From positions 62,001 to 126,000 of the forward strand of contig NZ_JARVTG010000002.1 of assembly GCF_029846635.1 (NCBI RefSeq): a stretch of DNA of 64,000 bases. The letters run 5' to 3'. This document shows, in pieces, positions 1 to 9,122 of this stretch. Origin of the DNA: Pokkaliibacter sp. MBI-7. GTDB lineage: Bacteria; Pseudomonadota; Gammaproteobacteria; Pseudomonadales; Balneatricaceae. The notes beneath the pieces are model-generated. The model had not been told where the DNA came from and made no database searches. It worked only from the letters and a program-made list of their open reading frames with translations. The position numbers were made by a program, and so were the translations under genes. How positions within the stretch are numbered: position 1 is the first letter of the stretch; each line of letters starts with the position of its first letter.

Positions 1-2837
1 TAGTCGTCGAGACCGGCCGCACGGTTCTCCTTGATCTGCTCAGTCAGGATCAGCGTATTGCGCATCAGGATGCCAGCGAGGCCGATCAGCCCCAGGATGG
101 CGTTGAAGCCGAAGGGCTGGTTGAAGATAAGCAGCGCCGGTACGACGCCGACAAGGCCGAGCGGCGCTGTCAGCAAGACCATGGCCATCATTGAGAAGGA
201 CCGCACCTGCAGCATGATGATGATCAGCGTGGCAGCGATCATGACCGGGAAGATCTTGGCCAGCGCGGTGTTGGCCTTTCCAGCCTCCTCGATAGATCCA
301 CCCATCTCAATGCGATAGCCGGCTGGGAGCGATGCGATCAACGGCTGCAGAGCTGTCATGACTTGCTTAGAAACCTCTGGAGGCTGTGCAGCCTCATTGA
401 TGTCCGAGCGGACCGTGACGACGGGCGTGCGATCGCGGCGCTTCATGATCGGCTCTTCCAGACGGATTTCTGAGTGCCCGATCTGATCGAGCGGAACTTG
501 CCGTCCATCCCTGCTCATTAGTGAGAAATCCGACAGGCGGGCCGGGTTCAGCCTCTCAGCCCCGGCACTACGCGCCACAATGGGGACGTTACGGATGTCC
601 TCACGAACCTCAGTGACGGGAATACCGGTAAGGAGGAACTGGAGTTGCTGGCTCACTTCCGCCGGCGACAGGCCGATGAGGTTCAACCGATCCTGATCCG
701 GGACAAAACGCAACACGGGCGTACGATTTCCCCAGTCCCGGTTGGCCTGCCGCACATCGGGAACACGCCGCATGATGTCAAGCGCCTTCTCGGAAATGGC
801 GTAGAGCTGCGCGGGATCTGCTCCCATGATCCGGAACTCGACCGGAAAGACAGAGGGGGGGCCGAACACAAACTGTGTGACGCGCACATAGGCCTCGGGC
901 GCGAGTCCCTGGGCCACTGCCTCGCGGAGTCGGTGCTTCAGGGCTTCGCGCGCGCTGGCGTCCTGCGTCAGCACGACGATCTTGGCGAAGGCCGGATCTG
1001 GCAATTCCGGCGACATCGAAAAGAAGAATCTCGGTGCCCCCTGGCCGACATAGCTGGTGACGATCTCGGCCTCCGGTTGCTGGTCTAGCCAGTGCTCGAG
1101 CTTCTTAACCGCCGCGGTCGTCGTCTCGATGCTGGTGCCTTCCGGCAAGCGGACCTCTACCAGTACCTCGGGGCGGTCGGAGGTCGGGAAGAACTGTTGC
1201 TTGACGCCAGCCATACCGACGACGGAGAACGCGAAGGCGACACCAACGATGGCGCAGGTCAAGAATTTGTGGCGCACGCAGAAGATAATGAGCCGTCGAA
1301 GTCTCCGGTAGTTCGGTGTGTCGTAGATCGCGTGGTGACCGCCTTCGACCCGTTTGATCGCGGGCAGCATCTTGACGCCGAGATAGGGCGTGAAGGCCAC
1401 CGCGATAATCCATGAGACGATGAGCGCGAACCCCACAACCCAGAAGATATTGCCGGCGTATTCACCAGCCGACGAGGGCGCAAAGCCAACTGGCAGGAAA
1501 CCGGTGATCGTCACGAGCGTTCCCGACAGCATCGGGGCAGCTGTATGGCTCCAGGCATAGGCCGCCGCCTTGATGCGGTCCATGCCTTCTTCCATCTTCA
1601 CGACCATAACCTCAATGGCGATGATGGCGTCGTCCACGAGAAGGCCAAGCGCCAAAATGAGAGCGCCAAGGGTTATGCGGTCGAAGACCCGGTCGGTTTC
1701 CAGCATGATGAAGAATACGGCCGCAAGCGTCAGGGGGACTGCTGCTGCCACCACGATGCCGACGCGCCACCCCATGCTAATGAGGCTCACCAGCAGGACA
1801 ACGCCAAGCGCCATCGCGAACTTCACCATGAATTCGTTGATCGCATGCGTGATGTTAACAGCCTGGTCGCTCACCTTGTCTAGCGTCATCCCGAGCGGCA
1901 AGCTTCGGGCGATCACAGCAGTTCTCTCCTCCAGTGCTTTGCCGAGCGCAAGACCGTCCCAGCCCTCCTGCATTACCGCCGCGAGCATGATAACGGGTTC
2001 ACCCTGATGTCGTATGAGATAGGTCGGAGGATCCTCGTAGCCACGGCGAACCTCGGCGATGTCGGAGAGCTTCAGTGTCCGTCCGTCAGCGGCGATCGGC
2101 GTGTCAGCGATCGCCTTGACGCTGTCATAGGCGCCGTCTACTCGAATGAAGACCTGCGGCCCTTTGGTGTCGATCGAGCCTGCCGGTGTTACGCCGTTCT
2201 GCCGCTGCAAGGCGGCGACGATATCCTGTGCCGACACGCCGATGGTTGCCAGCTTCTCGATGGAGAACTCGACGAAGATCTGTTCGGGACGTTCCCCGAG
2301 GATATTGATCTTCTTGACGCCGGGCACGTGCAGGAGGTCCTGACGAATCACCTCGGCTTGCCGAGCCAGCTCGCGCATCGGCATACCCTTGGCTTTGAGT
2401 GCGTAGAGGGCGAAGCTTACGTCCGAATATTCGTCGTTGATGAAGGGGCCGAGCACGCCCGGCGGCAGGTTGCGGACCTCATCCCCGAGCTTCTTGCGTG
2501 CCTGGTAGAACTGCTCCTGCACCTCCGACGGCGGAGTGCTGTCTTTAAGCGTCAGCGTCATGAACGCCAGGCCCGGCCGCGTGGTGGTATCCACTCGGTC
2601 GTACCAAGCCAGTTCTTGAAGACGCTTCTCCAGCGGCTCAGCGACCAGATCCTGCATCTCGCGTGCCGTCGCGCCCGGCCATGCTGCGGAGACCGTCAGG
2701 TTTTTGATGGTGAAGCTCGGATCCTCCGCCCGCCCGAGCTTGACGAAGGCGTAGGCGCCGACGGCTACCAGCAGGAGGATGAAGAATAGGGTCACGGCGC
2801 GTTCGCGAACGGCGATCGCGGAAAGATTGAAGCTCAT
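1..2837 (-). CDS. RND efflux transporter permease (AcrB/HAE1 type), 3' end beyond window
   Basis: Reading the minus strand from the ATG at 2837 gives about 945 codons with no stop before the left edge. RND permeases are usually about 1030 residues, so some 80-90 are missing. The start MSFNLSAIAVRERAVTLFFI is a typical RND first transmembrane helix. The central helices carry the paired acidic residues of the proton relay (GLLVDDAIIAIE), and a second helix bundle begins near residue 865 (KIFPVMIAATLIIIMLQV). The family pumps drugs or other small molecules from inner membrane and periplasm through an outer-membrane channel, driven by protons. The gene begins 2 nt after the fusion-protein stop, so the two are one operon. 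No outer-membrane factor gene is in view. The substrate cannot be read from the sequence. Confidence 0.93.
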   Translation of the reverse strand, partial: MSFNLSAIAVRERAVTLFFILLLVAVGAYAFVKLGRAEDPSFTIKNLTVSAAWPGATAREMQDLVAEPLEKRLQELAWYDRVDTTTRPGLAFMTLTLKDSTPPSEVQEQFYQARKKLGDEVRNLPPGVLGPFINDEYSDVSFALYALKAKGMPMRELARQAEVIRQDLLHVPGVKKINILGERPEQIFVEFSIEKLATIGVSAQDIVAALQRQNGVTPAGSIDTKGPQVFIRVDGAYDSVKAIADTPIAADGRTLKLSDIAEVRRGYEDPPTYLIRHQGEPVIMLAAVMQEGWDGLALGKALEERTAVIARSLPLGMTLDKVSDQAVNITHAINEFMVKFAMALGVVLLVSLISMGWRVGIVVAAAVPLTLAAVFFIMLETDRVFDRITLGALILALGLLVDDAIIAIEVMVVKMEEGMDRIKAAAYAWSHTAAPMLSGTLVTITGFLPVGFAPSSAGEYAGNIFWVVGFALIVSWIIAVAFTPYLGVKMLPAIKRVEGGHHAIYDTPNYRRLRRLIIFCVRHKFLTCAIVGVAFAFSVVGMAGVKQQFFPTSDRPEVLVEVRLPEGTSIETTTAAVKKLEHWLDQQPEAEIVTSYVGQGAPRFFFSMSPELPDPAFAKIVVLTQDASAREALKHRLREAVAQGLAPEAYVRVTQFVFGPPSVFPVEFRIMGADPAQLYAISEKALDIMRRVPDVRQANRDWGNRTPVLRFVPDQDRLNLIGLSPAEVSQQLQFLLTGIPVTEVREDIRNVPIVARSAGAERLNPARLSDFSLMSRDGRQVPLDQIGHSEIRLEEPIMKRRDRTPVVTVRSDINEAAQPPEVSKQVMTALQPLIASLPAGYRIEMGGSIEEAGKANTALAKIFPVMIAATLIIIMLQVRSFSMMAMVLLTAPLGLVGVVPALLIFNQPFGFNAILGLIGLAGILMRNTLILTEQIKENRAAGLDD

Positions 2838-2839
2838 AT

Positions 2840-3946
2840 TCAGTTACTCCCCTCGGGCGCTGTCCGGACGCGTTCGCCTTCATACAAAAGCTGAGCGCCG
2901 AGTGCAATGATCGGCTCACCGAAATTCAATCCGGAGATCATGGCAGTCTCGCCGGTCACGTGGACAAGCTTGACGGGGTGAAAGTGTACAGTCGAGGTGG
3001 TTCTGTCCAGGACCCAAACGCCGGTCTTGTTTCCGTCGTCGAGCAAGGCTCCGAGCGGTACCTGGACTCCTGGCTGACTCATCTGGCTGGCAACCCGAAT
3101 AGTGACCGTGGCGCCGAGCGGTGCTACGGCGGCCCCGCTCTCGAGGACGTAACGGGCCTCGTAGGTGCGCGTCAGGGGATCGGCGGAGTCCGACAACTGC
3201 CGCAGATGTGCCGTGTAGCGATGGTCGTCTCCATACAGGCTGGCTTCGGCCACCGAGCCGATCACCGGCCGGAGCGTCTCGGGAAGTGCGATCACCGCCT
3301 CTCGGGGGCCGGCATGGGCAAGTCTGACCACCGGCTGACCAGCAGAGACGACCTGACCAGGCTCGCCGAGTGTATCGACCACCGTTCCATCCGCATCCGC
3401 CACCAGAACAGAATAGCTTGCCTCGTTCTCTGCGACCTTCGCTTCCGCTTCAGCGGCGGCAAGCTGCGCTGTCGCGGTATCCAATGCTGCTTTCGCCTGC
3501 TCATAGCGCTGGCGGCTCGCCGCCAATCCCACAAGATCTACGTAGCGCTTTTCATCCGCACGCGCCTGAACCAGAACGGCGTTTGCTGCAGCTACAGTAT
3601 TGCGCTTGGCAGTGAGCGAGAGGCGAAGGTCAGTGTCATCGATCCGCATCAACGGTTGACCGGCTTTCACCTGCTGACCGATATCCACCAGTCGTTCGAC
3701 GATCTTGCCGGGAACTCGAAAGCCGAGATTACTCTCGACCCTCGCTGCTATACTGCCAGTGAAGGTGCGTTCATGCTGGGCCACTGGCGCTGTCACTGCC
3801 AGCTTGACTATCGGTGGTTCTTGTCTTGGGTCATCCAAGCTAGAGGCCCCCTGCGGATACAGGGAAAGCGCGAAAAAAGCGGCCGCCACAAGCACCGAAA
3901 GCAGTACGCCTCCCATCACGATAGCGGATCTTTTCTTCATACTCAT
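2840..3946 (-). CDS. RND efflux periplasmic adaptor (membrane fusion protein, HlyD/AcrA type)
   Basis: A 368-residue protein with an N-terminal membrane anchor (hydrophobic residues about 9-30, no lipobox cysteine). A first lipoyl-like half (ARVESNLGFRVPGKIVERLV) follows, then a coiled-coil hairpin rich in Ala/Glu/Gln (about 110-175), then the second lipoyl half (DADGTVVDTLGEPGQVVSAG) and a beta-barrel. This order is characteristic of adaptors that bridge an RND permease to an outer-membrane channel. The permease start lies 2 nt downstream. An in-frame ATG two codons in (MKKRS) is an alternative start. The 238-bp gap upstream (3947-4184) must hold the operon promoter. I see no clear operator there. 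Confidence 0.9.
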   Translation of the reverse strand: MSMKKRSAIVMGGVLLSVLVAAAFFALSLYPQGASSLDDPRQEPPIVKLAVTAPVAQHERTFTGSIAARVESNLGFRVPGKIVERLVDIGQQVKAGQPLMRIDDTDLRLSLTAKRNTVAAANAVLVQARADEKRYVDLVGLAASRQRYEQAKAALDTATAQLAAAEAEAKVAENEASYSVLVADADGTVVDTLGEPGQVVSAGQPVVRLAHAGPREAVIALPETLRPVIGSVAEASLYGDDHRYTAHLRQLSDSADPLTRTYEARYVLESGAAVAPLGATVTIRVASQMSQPGVQVPLGALLDDGNKTGVWVLDRTTSTVHFHPVKLVHVTGETAMISGLNFGEPIIALGAQLLYEGERVRTAPEGSN

Positions 3947-4184
3947 CTCGATTTTCCAAAAAATAGATTACATTAAAAAACATAGTCAGCGCGTTTGTAG
4001 CCCAGTTCACGAAATGGTGACGGATCCGCATCGATGATCTTTATTCTTCTGAAGCATGGCCGTTCCTTTCGTGCCTCCGTGTATCAGACCGGTCACGTCC
4101 CGTCGTCAGACCAGAACCAGATAAGCATCATCATACTGTGTCATGCTATCTCCTTGTTCTGATTCGCTCTTGACTCACCACCCC
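3947..4184. other. intergenic region upstream of the RND operon
   Basis: This 238-bp gap lies between the efflux operon and the 3' end of the hydrolase gene, both on the minus strand. It is AT-richer just upstream of the adaptor gene, as expected of a promoter, but I could not pick convincing -35/-10 boxes. The short open frame across 3840-4031 overlaps the adaptor start and has no protein-like character. Confidence 0.35.
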
Positions 4185-5042
4185 TTATCGACGCTGGGGA
4201 AGTGACGCTACTCGGCTCCATGCCGCGATCGCTTCGGGGGCCTCGATATGCAGGAAGTGGCCGACGTCTGGGACGACCTCCTTCGTGCGCTGGGCAGCAA
4301 ACCGATGTCGGTCGTCGACCTGCACAGGGAGGATGCAGCCATCGTTGGCACCGTGAAGCTGCAGCAGGGGCACCTCGATCGGTTGAGACATGCGGCGCGT
4401 CGCTCCAAACATGCTGGGGCGCAGCATCGCCCGGTAGTATTTTAGAGGTGCGGGCATGCTCGCCTGTAGGTGCGTGTGTAGTTCTGCTTGGATCCCAGGT
4501 TCAAGCGAGAAGCCGGGCGACCACTGACGCCAGAGGTGGTCGATTAGGGCGAGATCACGGGCGGTGGCGATCCAGCCGCTTCCAGGCAGTTGAAAAAGCC
4601 CCATGTACCAGCTGCGGCGCAGTTGAACCGGGCTGGTCATCCGGCCCATGAACGTGAGTGGGTGCGGGATTGCGAGCGTGACCGCACGCTCGATCCGCTC
4701 AGGCGCTGTAACGCAGGCATCGTAACTGATCAGCGCGCCCCAATCGTGACCAATCAACTCTACGGGGCGCCCCGGAGACCAGCAGTCCATCAGCGCGAGC
4801 ACATCACTGGTGAGGGCTGCGAAATCAAACGGCCCTGCCGTCGGGGACGGGGCGTAACCGCGAAGCCAGGGGGCAACGACGTGACGTCCTCGGCGGGCTA
4901 GCTCGGCAAGAAAGACCTTCGCAGTCGGCGGGTGGTCAGGAAAGCCGTGCAAGAATATTGTCGGTTGACCACTGGGATCACCGCCTTGTAGTGCATGAAA
5001 AGTGCCGTGGGGCAAATCGAAAGTGATGTGTTCGAACTCCAT
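4185..5042 (-). CDS. alpha/beta-fold hydrolase, epoxide-hydrolase/haloalkane-dehalogenase-like
   Basis: A 285-residue protein, full length for the family. The oxyanion-hole motif HGFPD is at about 32-36 and the nucleophile elbow is GHDWG with Asp100. Candidate acid Asp234 (GANDG) and base His262 (VGHFLH) complete an Asp-Asp-His triad. An Asp nucleophile points to epoxide hydrolase or haloalkane dehalogenase chemistry rather than a serine esterase. A lid domain lies between about 125 and 210. It starts 10 nt after the stop of the flavoprotein gene, so both are probably one transcript, divergent from the TetR gene. The substrate is unknown. Confidence 0.8.
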   Translation of the reverse strand: MEFEHITFDLPHGTFHALQGGDPSGQPTIFLHGFPDHPPTAKVFLAELARRGRHVVAPWLRGYAPSPTAGPFDFAALTSDVLALMDCWSPGRPVELIGHDWGALISYDACVTAPERIERAVTLAIPHPLTFMGRMTSPVQLRRSWYMGLFQLPGSGWIATARDLALIDHLWRQWSPGFSLEPGIQAELHTHLQASMPAPLKYYRAMLRPSMFGATRRMSQPIEVPLLQLHGANDGCILPVQVDDRHRFAAQRTKEVVPDVGHFLHIEAPEAIAAWSRVASLPQRR

Positions 5043-5052
5043 AACTGCCCCC

Positions 5053-5946
5053 TCAAACCAGCATCGACTGCTGGGCGAAAATACCCGCCATCGCGCCTTG
5101 CCATGCTGCCGTGGTGACCGACGGGATTGCGGGGTTAGTGAGGTCGCCGGCGGCGTAAATGCCGGGCATGCTGGTTTCGCGGCGCTCGTCTACCTTGAGG
5201 ACGATGCCAAGGGGTGTCTCGACCGTGGCGAGGCCCAGTGATTCATGCAGGCTTGCGGACGGCTTGTTGCGCGGATGTGCGAACAGGATATCGACGGCGA
5301 CATCTTGGCCAGTATCAAGCTTGATAGTGGCGCCATGCTCCCCATGAGGGGCCACGTGGATAATGCGACCATCAACGATAGATGTGTTGCGACGCTCCAG
5401 ATCACCCCGGATGTCAGCCGGAATGTCGTGACCATCAGCGAAGACAGTCAACCTGTCGGTCCAGTCGTGGAACAGTCTGACCTGATTGTGCGACTGCGGA
5501 CCTGACCAGACGAGCCCCCAATGTTGGCCGGCAACTTCAAAGCCGTCGCAATAAGGACAAGGCACAATGGATGTGCCCCAGCTTTCGGCAAAGCCCGGAA
5601 TAGCAGGCATCTGGTCGACAATGCCATAACTGAGGATCAGGCGGCGTGCGCCAAGGCTTTGTCCATCGCCAGTGAGGACGGAGAAATCGTCGATGGCGCC
5701 GGAGATGCTGTCGGCTCGGGCATTAACCAGCTTGATCGTGGGATAGCGCGCCAGCTGCTGCCGCGCCTCCACCAGAATGTCCAACGGCGGCTTGTGATCG
5801 TGGCCGAGCAGACCATGTGAGCGACCAGCAAAGCGGTTGCGCGGTAGGCCGGTGTCGAGAACAGTGACCTTACGGCGGGCGCGTCCGAGTTGAAGAGCTG
5901 CGGCGAGGCCGGCAAAACTGCCGCCTATGATGATGACGTCATCCAT
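5053..5946 (-). CDS. NAD(P)/FAD-dependent oxidoreductase, thioredoxin-reductase-like
   Basis: I start at the ATG at 5946 (MDDVIIIGGSFAGLAAAL, 297 aa) because the FAD-binding dinucleotide motif begins at once and a GGAG lies about 10 nt upstream; the frame stays open to 6015 but adds unlike sequence. The thioredoxin-reductase-type redox motif CPYC is at 130-133. The second FAD motif, GIYAAGDL, is near the C-terminus. The pyridine-nucleotide segment is degenerate (GLVWSGPQSHN instead of GxGxxA), so the electron donor is uncertain. Family members reduce disulphides or oxidise dithiols in small molecules. The neighbouring hydrolase, TetR regulator and methyltransferase suggest detoxification or tailoring of a small molecule; that is inference. 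Confidence 0.82.
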   Translation of the reverse strand: MDDVIIIGGSFAGLAAALQLGRARRKVTVLDTGLPRNRFAGRSHGLLGHDHKPPLDILVEARQQLARYPTIKLVNARADSISGAIDDFSVLTGDGQSLGARRLILSYGIVDQMPAIPGFAESWGTSIVPCPYCDGFEVAGQHWGLVWSGPQSHNQVRLFHDWTDRLTVFADGHDIPADIRGDLERRNTSIVDGRIIHVAPHGEHGATIKLDTGQDVAVDILFAHPRNKPSASLHESLGLATVETPLGIVLKVDERRETSMPGIYAAGDLTNPAIPSVTTAAWQGAMAGIFAQQSMLV

Positions 5947-6041
5947 AGTAATAAACTCCGAGTTGTGGTTGTAGGAGGCAGGGCTAGTCCAAGCACAACT
6001 TGATGTGGGGGACACCTAACCATTGCTTTGCGCCTTTTAAG

Positions 6042-6085
6042 TACTGTATAGTATCGTAATTCAGAAATTAAGATACTGTCAAGTA
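6042..6085. promoter_or_regulatory. probable TetR operator: two related dyads
   Basis: TACTGTATAGTA (6042-6053) and TACTGTCAAGTA (6074-6085) match at 10 of 12 positions and are imperfect palindromes of the TACT-N4-AGTA type. A further half site, AAGTACTGTA (6081-6090), repeats the one at 6039-6048. They lie in the 150-bp gap between the divergent flavoprotein and tetR genes, the usual place for an autoregulatory TetR operator. No binding data are available. Confidence 0.6.
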
Positions 6086-6096
6086 CTGTAATTATT

Positions 6097-6744
6097 ATGA
6101 CCGACAATAATCTGGGCCGGCGTGGCCGACCTGCCAACGAGGCGCTCAGCCAAACGATAATCGACGCCGCGTTCGAACTCTTTGTGGAATTAGGCTTTCA
6201 AGCGACGACCTTAGACAAGGTCGCCAAGCGGGCGAAGATATCCAAGCTCAGCATCTATCGGCACTTCGAGAGTAAGGAAGCCCTGTTCAGCTCGGCCATC
6301 ACGGCCCACTGCCATCAGTTTGCACCACAGGCCCTTATTGAAGGCGTCGACGGTTCGGCGGAAGATCAGCTCGTCGCGGTGGGATCATTCCTGCTTCGCA
6401 CGCTGTTGAGCCCGGACGTCCGCAGTGTCGAAGCCATGATCATGGCCGACAAGACGAATCAAAAGTCGTTAAGCAAGCTCCATTACGAAGCCGGCCCCGC
6501 CTATGTCATCGCCCAGATCGAGGCCCTGTTGCGTCAGTTGCACGTGAAGGCGCTTCTGAACGTGCCCGATCCTCTCCGGTCCGCCCGCTTGTTTGCCGCG
6601 CTTTTCAAAGGCTGCGATCTTTTAATTACCGCGCGCTTCGATGAGGCGAGAGCGGAGGACGAAAACGAAATCGAATCCTATTGCCGGTCAGCCGTAGCCA
6701 TGTTTATCGCCGCACACGGTGGTAAGGATCACGCGGGCAGATAG
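6097..6744 (+). CDS. TetR/AcrR-family transcriptional regulator
   Basis: A 215-residue protein with an N-terminal TetR helix-turn-helix (about residues 18-62; AFELFVELGFQATTLDKVAK and SKLSIYRHFESKEALF are classic). The all-helical C-terminal ligand and dimer domain matches the AcrR-like C-terminal type. It is divergent from the flavoprotein-hydrolase pair, with dyad repeats in the shared gap, so it most likely represses that pair and itself. The methyltransferase gene follows 36 nt later on the same strand and may be co-transcribed. The inducer is unknown. Confidence 0.88.
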   Translation: MTDNNLGRRGRPANEALSQTIIDAAFELFVELGFQATTLDKVAKRAKISKLSIYRHFESKEALFSSAITAHCHQFAPQALIEGVDGSAEDQLVAVGSFLLRTLLSPDVRSVEAMIMADKTNQKSLSKLHYEAGPAYVIAQIEALLRQLHVKALLNVPDPLRSARLFAALFKGCDLLITARFDEARAEDENEIESYCRSAVAMFIAAHGGKDHAGR

Positions 6745-6780
6745 CCTGGTTAAAGAACGAATCAGAACAGGGATAAAGGT

Positions 6781-7644
6781 ATGACAGAGAAAGATGTTTA
6801 TCAGATAACTGACTGGAAAGGCCAAAGCGGGGAGCGCTGGGTCACCTACCAGGCTCGGCTCGATGCCATGATGGCGGTGTTTGGCCAGGCCGCAATCGAA
6901 GCCGCCGCGCCCGCCGCGGGCGAACATATTCTGGACGTCGGCTGCGGCGCTGGGGCGTCTAGCCTGGATCTGGCCGGCCGCGTAGGCGCGGGAGGCCATG
7001 TGCTAGGCGTGGACATATCCGAACCGCTGATCGAGCGAGCGCGCGCGCTAGCGCCGCAGGATACGCAGGCCCTGTTCCAAGTGGCCGACGCCAGCAGCAC
7101 CGAATTGCCCGAGGGCGCGTTCGACATCCTGTTCTCGCGCTTTGGCGTGATGTTCTTTGACGATCCTACGGCAGCATTTACTCATATGCGCCGGGCGCTC
7201 AAGCCGGGTGCGCGAGTCGCTTTCGTCTGCTGGCGCGGCATGGCCGAGAACGATTGGGTGCGCTTGCCGATGGGTGCGATCAAAGGCATCCTCCCACCTA
7301 TGACACCGCCCAATCCCGAAGCGCCCGGACCGTTCTCGTTTGGCGATCAGAGGCGCGTTGCGCGTATTTTAACGGTGGCTGGCTTCACCGATGTCGCTAT
7401 CGTGCCATTCGATGCCTCCATCCCGTTCGGCAAGGGGGAGACGCGGGATGCGGCGCTCGACGACGCGGTGAAGATGACACTTGAGGTCGGCCCGCTGTCG
7501 CGCGCTCTCGCTGATCAGCCCGACGACATCCGCGCCCGCGCCTCGGCCGCAGTTCGTACCGTCTTCGCGGAGTACGCCAGTGAACGATCTCTGATGATCG
7601 AGGGAGCAGCGTGGATTGTCACCGCGCGTAATCCGGCACACTGA
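6781..7644 (+). CDS. class I SAM-dependent methyltransferase
   Basis: A 287-residue protein. SAM motif I is at about residues 50-58 (ILDVGCGAG), followed by the acidic motif II loop (VLGVDIS) and motif post-I (FDILFSRFGVMFFDD), a UbiE/Coq5-like layout. A purine-rich stretch (GGATAAAGGT) precedes the ATG. It follows the TetR gene by 36 nt. The methyl acceptor cannot be predicted. The 208 nt between its stop and the IS element hold no convincing gene. Confidence 0.8.
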   Translation: MTEKDVYQITDWKGQSGERWVTYQARLDAMMAVFGQAAIEAAAPAAGEHILDVGCGAGASSLDLAGRVGAGGHVLGVDISEPLIERARALAPQDTQALFQVADASSTELPEGAFDILFSRFGVMFFDDPTAAFTHMRRALKPGARVAFVCWRGMAENDWVRLPMGAIKGILPPMTPPNPEAPGPFSFGDQRRVARILTVAGFTDVAIVPFDASIPFGKGETRDAALDDAVKMTLEVGPLSRALADQPDDIRARASAAVRTVFAEYASERSLMIEGAAWIVTARNPAH

Positions 7645-7852
7645 CAGGGTAGACGTCCCGTTTCGATGGCTCGACGTCTGCCGTGACGCAATAGGCCCAG
7701 CACTTCTTACGACCGAAACACAGAGGTGGTAGGGCAGCGGGCTTTAGTGCCCCAGGTCGCACTGCTCTCATGGTCCCATATCGCGCTCACCAGCTACTAT
7801 CTCTGGAACGAAATTGATCGCCCCCTTGAGCATTTTTTCGATCCGCGTGAAC
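7645..7852. other. gap between methyltransferase gene and IS element
   Basis: No gene is supported here. A short minus-strand frame (ending FTRIEKMLKGAINFVPEIVA) runs out of the IS into this gap and may be the remnant of an interrupted gene. I could not assign it. Confidence 0.3.
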
Positions 7853-7881
7853 TGAACCGCCCCGGCTTTCGCGGAGGCTCC
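7853..7881 (+). repeat. IS left inverted repeat
   Basis: A 29-bp terminal repeat, starting TGAACCGCCCCGG. It pairs with 9133-9161 with a few mismatches and lies about 20 nt upstream of the orfA start. Confidence 0.8.
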
Positions 7882-7902
7882 AACTTTTGAGAAGATGGAG
7901 CC

Positions 7903-8226
7903 ATGAAAAAGAACAGCAAGTTTTCCCCTGAAGTCCGTGAGCGTGCGGTACGGATGATGTTTGAGCAGCGCGGTGAGCATGAGTCTCAGTGGGCTGCGAT
8001 CGTATCGATCGCCAGCAAGATAGGCTGTAACCCACAGACGTTGTGTAACTGGGTGCGCCAGTATGAGCGTGATACGGGTCAGCGTGATGGTGTGACCACT
8101 CGCGAGCATGAGCGGATCAGGTCGTTGGAGCGCGAGGTGCGGGAGCTGCGCAAAACCAACGAGATCCTGCGTCTGGCCAGCGCGTTTTTTGCCCAGGCGG
8201 AGCTCGACCGCCGCTTCAAGTCATAA
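7903..8226 (+). CDS. IS3-family transposase OrfA
   Basis: A 107-residue DNA-binding subunit. It has an N-terminal helix-turn-helix (about 8-55; FSPEVRERAVRMMFEQ and CNPQTLCNWVRQYE) and a C-terminal heptad-rich helix (EHERIRSLEREVRELRKTNE). Its 3' end overlaps the orfB frame. A run of six T at 8185-8190 in the overlap is a candidate -1 slippage site for making the OrfAB transposase. Confidence 0.9.
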   Translation: MKKNSKFSPEVRERAVRMMFEQRGEHESQWAAIVSIASKIGCNPQTLCNWVRQYERDTGQRDGVTTREHERIRSLEREVRELRKTNEILRLASAFFAQAELDRRFKS

Positions 8227-9122
8227 GATCGTTCATCGACCAACAGCGGGCGCGGTTCGGGGTCGAGCCGCTCTGCAAGGTTCTGCAGATTGCCCCGTCC
8301 GCTTACCGGCGCCATGTTGCACGACAACGTCAGCCGGAGCTGCGCAGCCGCCGAGACAAGCGCGATGAGGCGCTCAGCCACGACATTCGGCGGGTCTGGG
8401 AAGAGAACCTGCAGGTCTACGGTGCTGACAAGGTGTGGCGTGCGCTCAAGCGCCAGGGCGTTGCCGTGGCCCGCTGTACGGTGGAGCGATTGATGAAGCG
8501 TTTAGGACTGCATGGCGTACGCCGGGGCAAGGCGGTGCGAACCCCCCATGGAGATGAAAGCAGGCCCTGCCCGCTGGATCGGGTTAATCGGCAGTTCGTA
8601 GCCCAGCGCCCCAACCAGCTATGGGTCTCGGATTTCACCTATGTTTCGACCTGGCAAGGGTTCGTGTATGTGGCCTTCGTGGTGGATGTATTCTCGCGTT
8701 TCATTGTCGGCTGGCGCGTGAGCCGCAGCATGAGCACCGACTTCGTGCTGGATGCGCTGGAGCAGGCGCTATACGCCCGACGGCCAGAGCGGAACGCGCT
8801 GATCCACCACAGCGACCGGGGCTCGCAGTATGTGTCGCTGCGTTACAGCGAGCGGCTGGCTGAGATGGGGGTCGCGCCATCGGTGGGCAGCAAGGGCGAC
8901 AGCTACGACAACGCGCTGGCAGAGACGATCAACGGTCTGTACAAGGCCGAAGTGATCCACCGGCGCCGCTGGCGCAGCCTGGAAGAGGTGGAACTGGCGA
9001 CCCTCAATTGGGTGTCGTGGTTCAATCACCAGCGGCTGCTTGAGCCACTTGGCTATATTCCACCGGCAGAAGCTGAGGCAAACTACTACCGCAACCTCGG
9101 GAGTCAGGCCATTGCGGCTTGA
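8184..9122 (+). CDS. IS3-family transposase OrfB (DDE integrase domain)
   Basis: This frame lies -1 to orfA and is open from the T-run near 8184 to the TGA at 9122. An HTH_21-like segment (GVEPLCKVLQIAPSAYRR) precedes the rve integrase core. The catalytic triad is visible: Asp in WVSDFTYV, Asp in HHSDRGSQY and Glu in NALAETINGLYK. There is no good ATG near the beginning of the frame, so expression is probably by programmed frameshift from orfA. The exact start is therefore nominal. Confidence 0.88.
   Translation, partial: VFCPGGARPPLQVIRSFIDQQRARFGVEPLCKVLQIAPSAYRRHVARQRQPELRSRRDKRDEALSHDIRRVWEENLQVYGADKVWRALKRQGVAVARCTVERLMKRLGLHGVRRGKAVRTPHGDESRPCPLDRVNRQFVAQRPNQLWVSDFTYVSTWQGFVYVAFVVDVFSRFIVGWRVSRSMSTDFVLDALEQALYARRPERNALIHHSDRGSQYVSLRYSERLAEMGVAPSVGSKGDSYDNALAETINGLYKAEVIHRRRWRSLEEVELATLNWVSWFNHQRLLEPLGYIPPAEAEANYYRNLGSQAIAA

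Noticed and set aside
2007..2789. 260-codon plus-strand frame opposite the efflux permease
   Set aside because: The minus strand here encodes an unbroken, clearly recognisable RND permease; the plus frame has no protein-like features.
2960..3976. 338-codon plus-strand frame opposite the efflux adaptor
   Set aside because: Antisense of a well-supported HlyD-type adaptor.
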